Part shown: piece by piece, positions 61,922 to 64,000 of the stretch | How positions within the stretch are numbered: position 1 is the first letter of the stretch | How the letters are laid out: every line of letters begins with the position of its first letter | Source of the DNA: Candidatus Gastranaerophilales bacterium | GTDB lineage: Bacteria > Cyanobacteriota > Vampirovibrionia > Gastranaerophilales > Gastranaerophilaceae | Direction: 5' to 3' | Assembly: GCA_944324285.1 (NCBI GenBank) | Contig: CALUVR010000008.1 | Coordinates: forward strand, 1-64,000 | Length of the DNA stretch: 64,000 bases | Position numbers and translations under genes: made by a program | The notes under the pieces: generated by a model | What the model was told of the DNA's origin: nothing | The model's input: only the letters and a program-made list of their open reading frames with translations | Database searches by the model: none

Positions 61922-61967
61922 CCGTAATTTTGGCGGTCTTATAGAATAAGACCGCCTGTGGTTACGG
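61922..61967 (+). other. Two-tier RNA/DNA hairpin in the prophage
   Basis: An inner perfect stem GGCGGTCTTAT-aga-ATAAGACCGCC (61932-61956) sits within an outer stem CCGTAA / TTACGG (61922-61927, 61962-61967). No T run follows, so it is not a standard terminator. It ends 5 nt before the Shine-Dalgarno of the gene at 61982. Confidence 0.6.
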
Positions 61968-61981
61968 TAAAAGGAGATGAT

Positions 61982-62620
61982 ATGAATTATTTTGATTTAA
62001 TAAATAAATCTCTTGTCGAACTCAATTACAAGCAGGTGCATGCTTTTAGCGAGTTGACAAAGAATGAGCATTTAAAGATTAAAAATATTATAAATATTTT
62101 AAATACGGAAATTTGCAATTCCGAAAACTGGAATTTTCTTCTTAGAAAAACCGAATTGACAATTCCGGCGGATGTTACAGAGATAACTAATTCCGTAGAG
62201 GGTAAAATAAATTCCGTCTTTATTGACGGGAAAAAGTACAGATTTATTGAGGATTACGAAAAGTTTTTAACAAATTCTAATCCGTCAAATTCATTTTCAT
62301 TATTCAATGATAAGTTTTTATTTCCGAAATTTGAAAAAGCGCAGACTGCTGAAATATATTATTATACCTCTAAATTTGTAAAGGCTTCGGATGGAACGGA
62401 AAAAGCCCTTTTTGAAACTGAAACAGACTGTTCGGTAATTCCTGATGCATTTGCAGAACCTGTTCTGGTATATGGGGCATGTATGAGATTAAAGGGAAAT
62501 CCTCAGCACATAAGGTTTAGTTACTGGATGTCAATGTATCGGGATGCATTAGCGAATTTGCGGTCAAAGTCCGGTGTTAATGCGGATTACACCCCTGAGA
62601 TAAGGATGCACAGAAACTAA
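61982..62620 (+). CDS. Phage head-tail adaptor, P22 gp4-like
   Basis: A 212-residue protein. Its start MNYFDLINKSLVELNYKQVH, followed by LTKNEHLKIKNIINILNTEI and a C-terminal helical block (AEPVLVYGACMRLKGNPQHI), resembles gp4/gp6-type ring adaptors that attach under the portal. GGAG-atgat-ATG marks this start; an upstream GTG at 61958 has no Shine-Dalgarno. Function is inferred from neighbours and layout. Confidence 0.6.
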   Translation: MNYFDLINKSLVELNYKQVHAFSELTKNEHLKIKNIINILNTEICNSENWNFLLRKTELTIPADVTEITNSVEGKINSVFIDGKKYRFIEDYEKFLTNSNPSNSFSLFNDKFLFPKFEKAQTAEIYYYTSKFVKASDGTEKALFETETDCSVIPDAFAEPVLVYGACMRLKGNPQHIRFSYWMSMYRDALANLRSKSGVNADYTPEIRMHRN

Positions 62621-63362
62621 TTCCTCACTCTTGCCGCAATATGAATTATTCGATGATAACACGTCATTCCGGAAGCGTAGAATTGTAAAATACAACGACT
62701 ATGCGATTGCGGGTCGTAGCCCGCAATGACGAGTTACCCCTCACCCTAGCCCTCAGCGCAAGGCATACAGAGTCGCAAGACTCGTTACCTCGTCTGCTCC
62801 CTTTGTATCCCTCAAGGGGAGAGGGAATATAACGTCATTGCGAGCACTCTGCCGAATAAAAGGTGACTAAATGTCACGTTTGGTAAGAGGGAAGAAGCAA
62901 TCCAGCCTTTTGCCTCCCTTTGTAAGGGAGGTGGCACATAAGTGCCGGAGGGTTTTACAATAAATACCCCCTCACCCTGACCCTCTCCCTTTGGGAGAGG
63001 GGAGAAAATCCATACGTCATTGCGGAAGCTTAGAAAAACCGATTGAAGCGAATGCTGAAATCGAGTTTTTCAAGCTATGCGGAATCGCATTCCCGTTGAA
63101 TAATTTCTGCCCACAACCAGTAATGACACTAAAAAATAAACACGACGGTATGATTTTACTTTCACAGAAATACAAATTTCCCTGCTCTCACTCTTTCTAT
63201 ACGATTGTTCGGCAGAGTGAAAAACCGCAAAAAAAACAGGAAGTTATTTTTCATTCCCCCCTGTTAAGATTTACACTAGCCGAAATATAAATAGCATGTT
63301 TAGTATAACACATTATTCGTAAAAAGACAAATTTTAGTAAGAAATCTTAATAATTATCAACA
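62621..63362. repeat. Long non-coding region with dispersed repeats inside the prophage
   Basis: In order: GCGATTGCGGG-tcgtag-CCCGCAATGACG (62701-62733); CCCTCACCC / CAAGGGGAGAGGG fragments; a CGTCATTGCGAG ... GAAGCAATCCAGCC unit with an inserted variable stem (62832-62911); CCTCCC...GGGAGG with GGCAC-ataa-GTGCC (62911-62957); and CCCTCTCCC-ttt-GGGAGAGGG (62977-63002). Then ~350 bp follow with no clear feature. The 99-codon ORF at 62991-63290 begins inside repeat DNA and is not supported. Confidence 0.75.
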
Positions 63363-63794
63363 ATGAAACGATTAACCAAACAACAGAAAACATTTATTGA
63401 CGAATATATAAAAACCGTAGACGGCGAAGCCGCAGCCCGTAACGCCGGATATAAATCCAGAAATTTAAAAGACATGGCAGATAGACTCCTCGCAGATGAA
63501 TTGATTATCAAAGAAATGAAAATTCGTCTTAATGTCCATATAAAATCTCTGCGTGTGGAAAAAGGCTATGTTATCCAAAAACTTCTTAAAATAGCGGAAT
63601 TTTCGCTGGAGGAAGAAGATATTACGGATAAAGAGGGAAATTTTACGGGGAAGCGCAAACTTCGTGATACCTCAGCCGCCCTGAAAGCACTCGAAAGCTT
63701 ATGCAAATATTTAGGGTTTAATTCAAAGCTTGAAGAAGGTTACAAGCCTGCCAAAATTATTACTATCTCAAATCTCGATGACAGTAAGATCTAA
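63363..63794 (+). CDS. Phage terminase small subunit
   Basis: TerS recognises phage DNA and starts packaging. The 143-residue protein has an N-terminal HTH (LTKQQKTFIDEYIKTVDGEA then AARNAGYKSRNLKDMADRLL), the common terminase_2 pattern, and a helical C-terminal part ending in ALKALESLCKYLGF. No Shine-Dalgarno is visible. It is followed by a large inverted repeat and the start of a probable terL. Confidence 0.82.
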   Translation: MKRLTKQQKTFIDEYIKTVDGEAAARNAGYKSRNLKDMADRLLADELIIKEMKIRLNVHIKSLRVEKGYVIQKLLKIAEFSLEEEDITDKEGNFTGKRKLRDTSAALKALESLCKYLGFNSKLEEGYKPAKIITISNLDDSKI

Positions 63795-63811
63795 ACTTAA
63801 TAAACAAATGA

Positions 63812-63909
63812 GCATGGTGCAGTTGTCCCTTTGCTTATTTATTTTCTCAACACGCTTCCGCCCTGCTCACGCTATCGTTTCGAAAACAAATAAGCAAAGG
63901 GGTCCATGC
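63812..63909 (+). repeat. Large stem-loop between terS and the next gene
   Basis: CCCTTTGCTTATTTATTTTC (63827-63846) pairs with GAAAACAAATAAGCAAAGGG (63882-63901), 19 of 20 positions. Outside it GCATGG (63812-63817) pairs with CCATGC (63904-63909). The loop is 35 nt. It could be a small miniature-transposon-like insert or a structured RNA. Confidence 0.7.
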
Positions 63910-63948
63910 AGTCTATATTGCAAAGCTAGTTAAACAGAAAGGAAAATT

Positions 63949-64000
63949 ATGAAAGAAAAAGAAGAAGATATTGAACAAATATTGTTAAATAATGCGTCTT
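63949..64000 (+). CDS. Start of next phage gene, probably terminase large subunit (partial)
   Basis: ATG at 63949 follows GAAAGGAAAATT, a good Shine-Dalgarno. Seventeen codons (MKEKEEDIEQILLNNAS) are open to the window end. The identity as terL is inferred only from position after terS. Confidence 0.5.
   Translation, partial: MKEKEEDIEQILLNNAS

Noticed and set aside
6059-63010. CRISPR array
   Set aside because: Repeats in the window are dispersed, palindromic and irregularly spaced; no array of equal repeats and spacers and no cas gene.
62991-63290. 99-codon ORF on the plus strand in the prophage gap
   Set aside because: It begins inside a GGGAGAGG repeat and crosses a GCAATG-type repeat fragment; no ribosome-binding site.

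Overview
The window is low-GC (roughly one third G+C by eye), tightly packed bacterial chromosome. It opens with the 5' end of a 16S rRNA gene on the minus strand and ends inside a prophage-like block. Gene content fits a non-photosynthetic gut cyanobacterium (Vampirovibrionia/Melainabacteria, Gastranaerophilales-like). The evidence is a cyanobacterial-type YvcK with two membrane segments, GerMN and DUF2993-like envelope proteins, a GH57 branching enzyme, and many prepilins with the leader FTLAEVLITLGIIG. This assignment is an inference from memory of those genomes, not a search result.

Layout. 1-575: 16S 5' end and rRNA leader with two promoters. 576-10059: lytic transglycosylase, manC, a DUF3137 protein, an HEFAH metalloprotease-like protein, pheT and small envelope or coiled-coil proteins. 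10118-16456 (minus): pxpA-yvcK-panB, then rplI, a MetE-core methyltransferase, a CooC-like ATPase and folD. 16457-19035: an unknown membrane protein, rpsT and a large nested repeat region. 19036-24546: GH57 branching enzyme, a transglutaminase-like protein, tRNA-Asp, an ADP-ribosylglycohydrolase and two tandem paralogues. 24565-32373: one 2602-residue multidomain protein (LysM, HD hydrolase, kinase-like and C-terminal ADP-ribosyltransferase). 32473-39291: LysR plus hydrolases, a prepilin/HTH pair and several lineage-specific unknowns. 39283-52771: housekeeping runs (rpe-rnc, cdsA-frr-pyrH, truB-rbfA, infB-rnpM-prfA), regulators, and a second prepilin/HTH pair set inside the infB-rbfA operon. 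52863-56317: ZIP transporter, radical SAM/SPASM enzyme and a third prepilin/HTH pair. 56881-64000: P22-like prophage genes (endolysin, stabilisation protein, coat, holin-like, scaffold-like, adaptor, terS, start of terL).

Four themes deserve attention. (i) Three separate loci each hold a prepilin-like gene divergent from a tiny XRE-type regulator, with palindromes or iterons between them; one interrupts a core translation operon and one lies between inverted repeat arrays. (ii) The giant protein ends in an R-S-E ADP-ribosyltransferase domain, and an ADP-ribosylglycohydrolase is encoded just beyond its operon, a possible modifier/reverser pair. (iii) A compact operon joins a folate-independent methionine-synthase-like protein, a CooC-type ATPase and FolD. 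(iv) Intergenic DNA is filled with structured dispersed repeats whose stems change in a compensated way. The same repeats occur inside the prophage, suggesting long residence in this chromosome.
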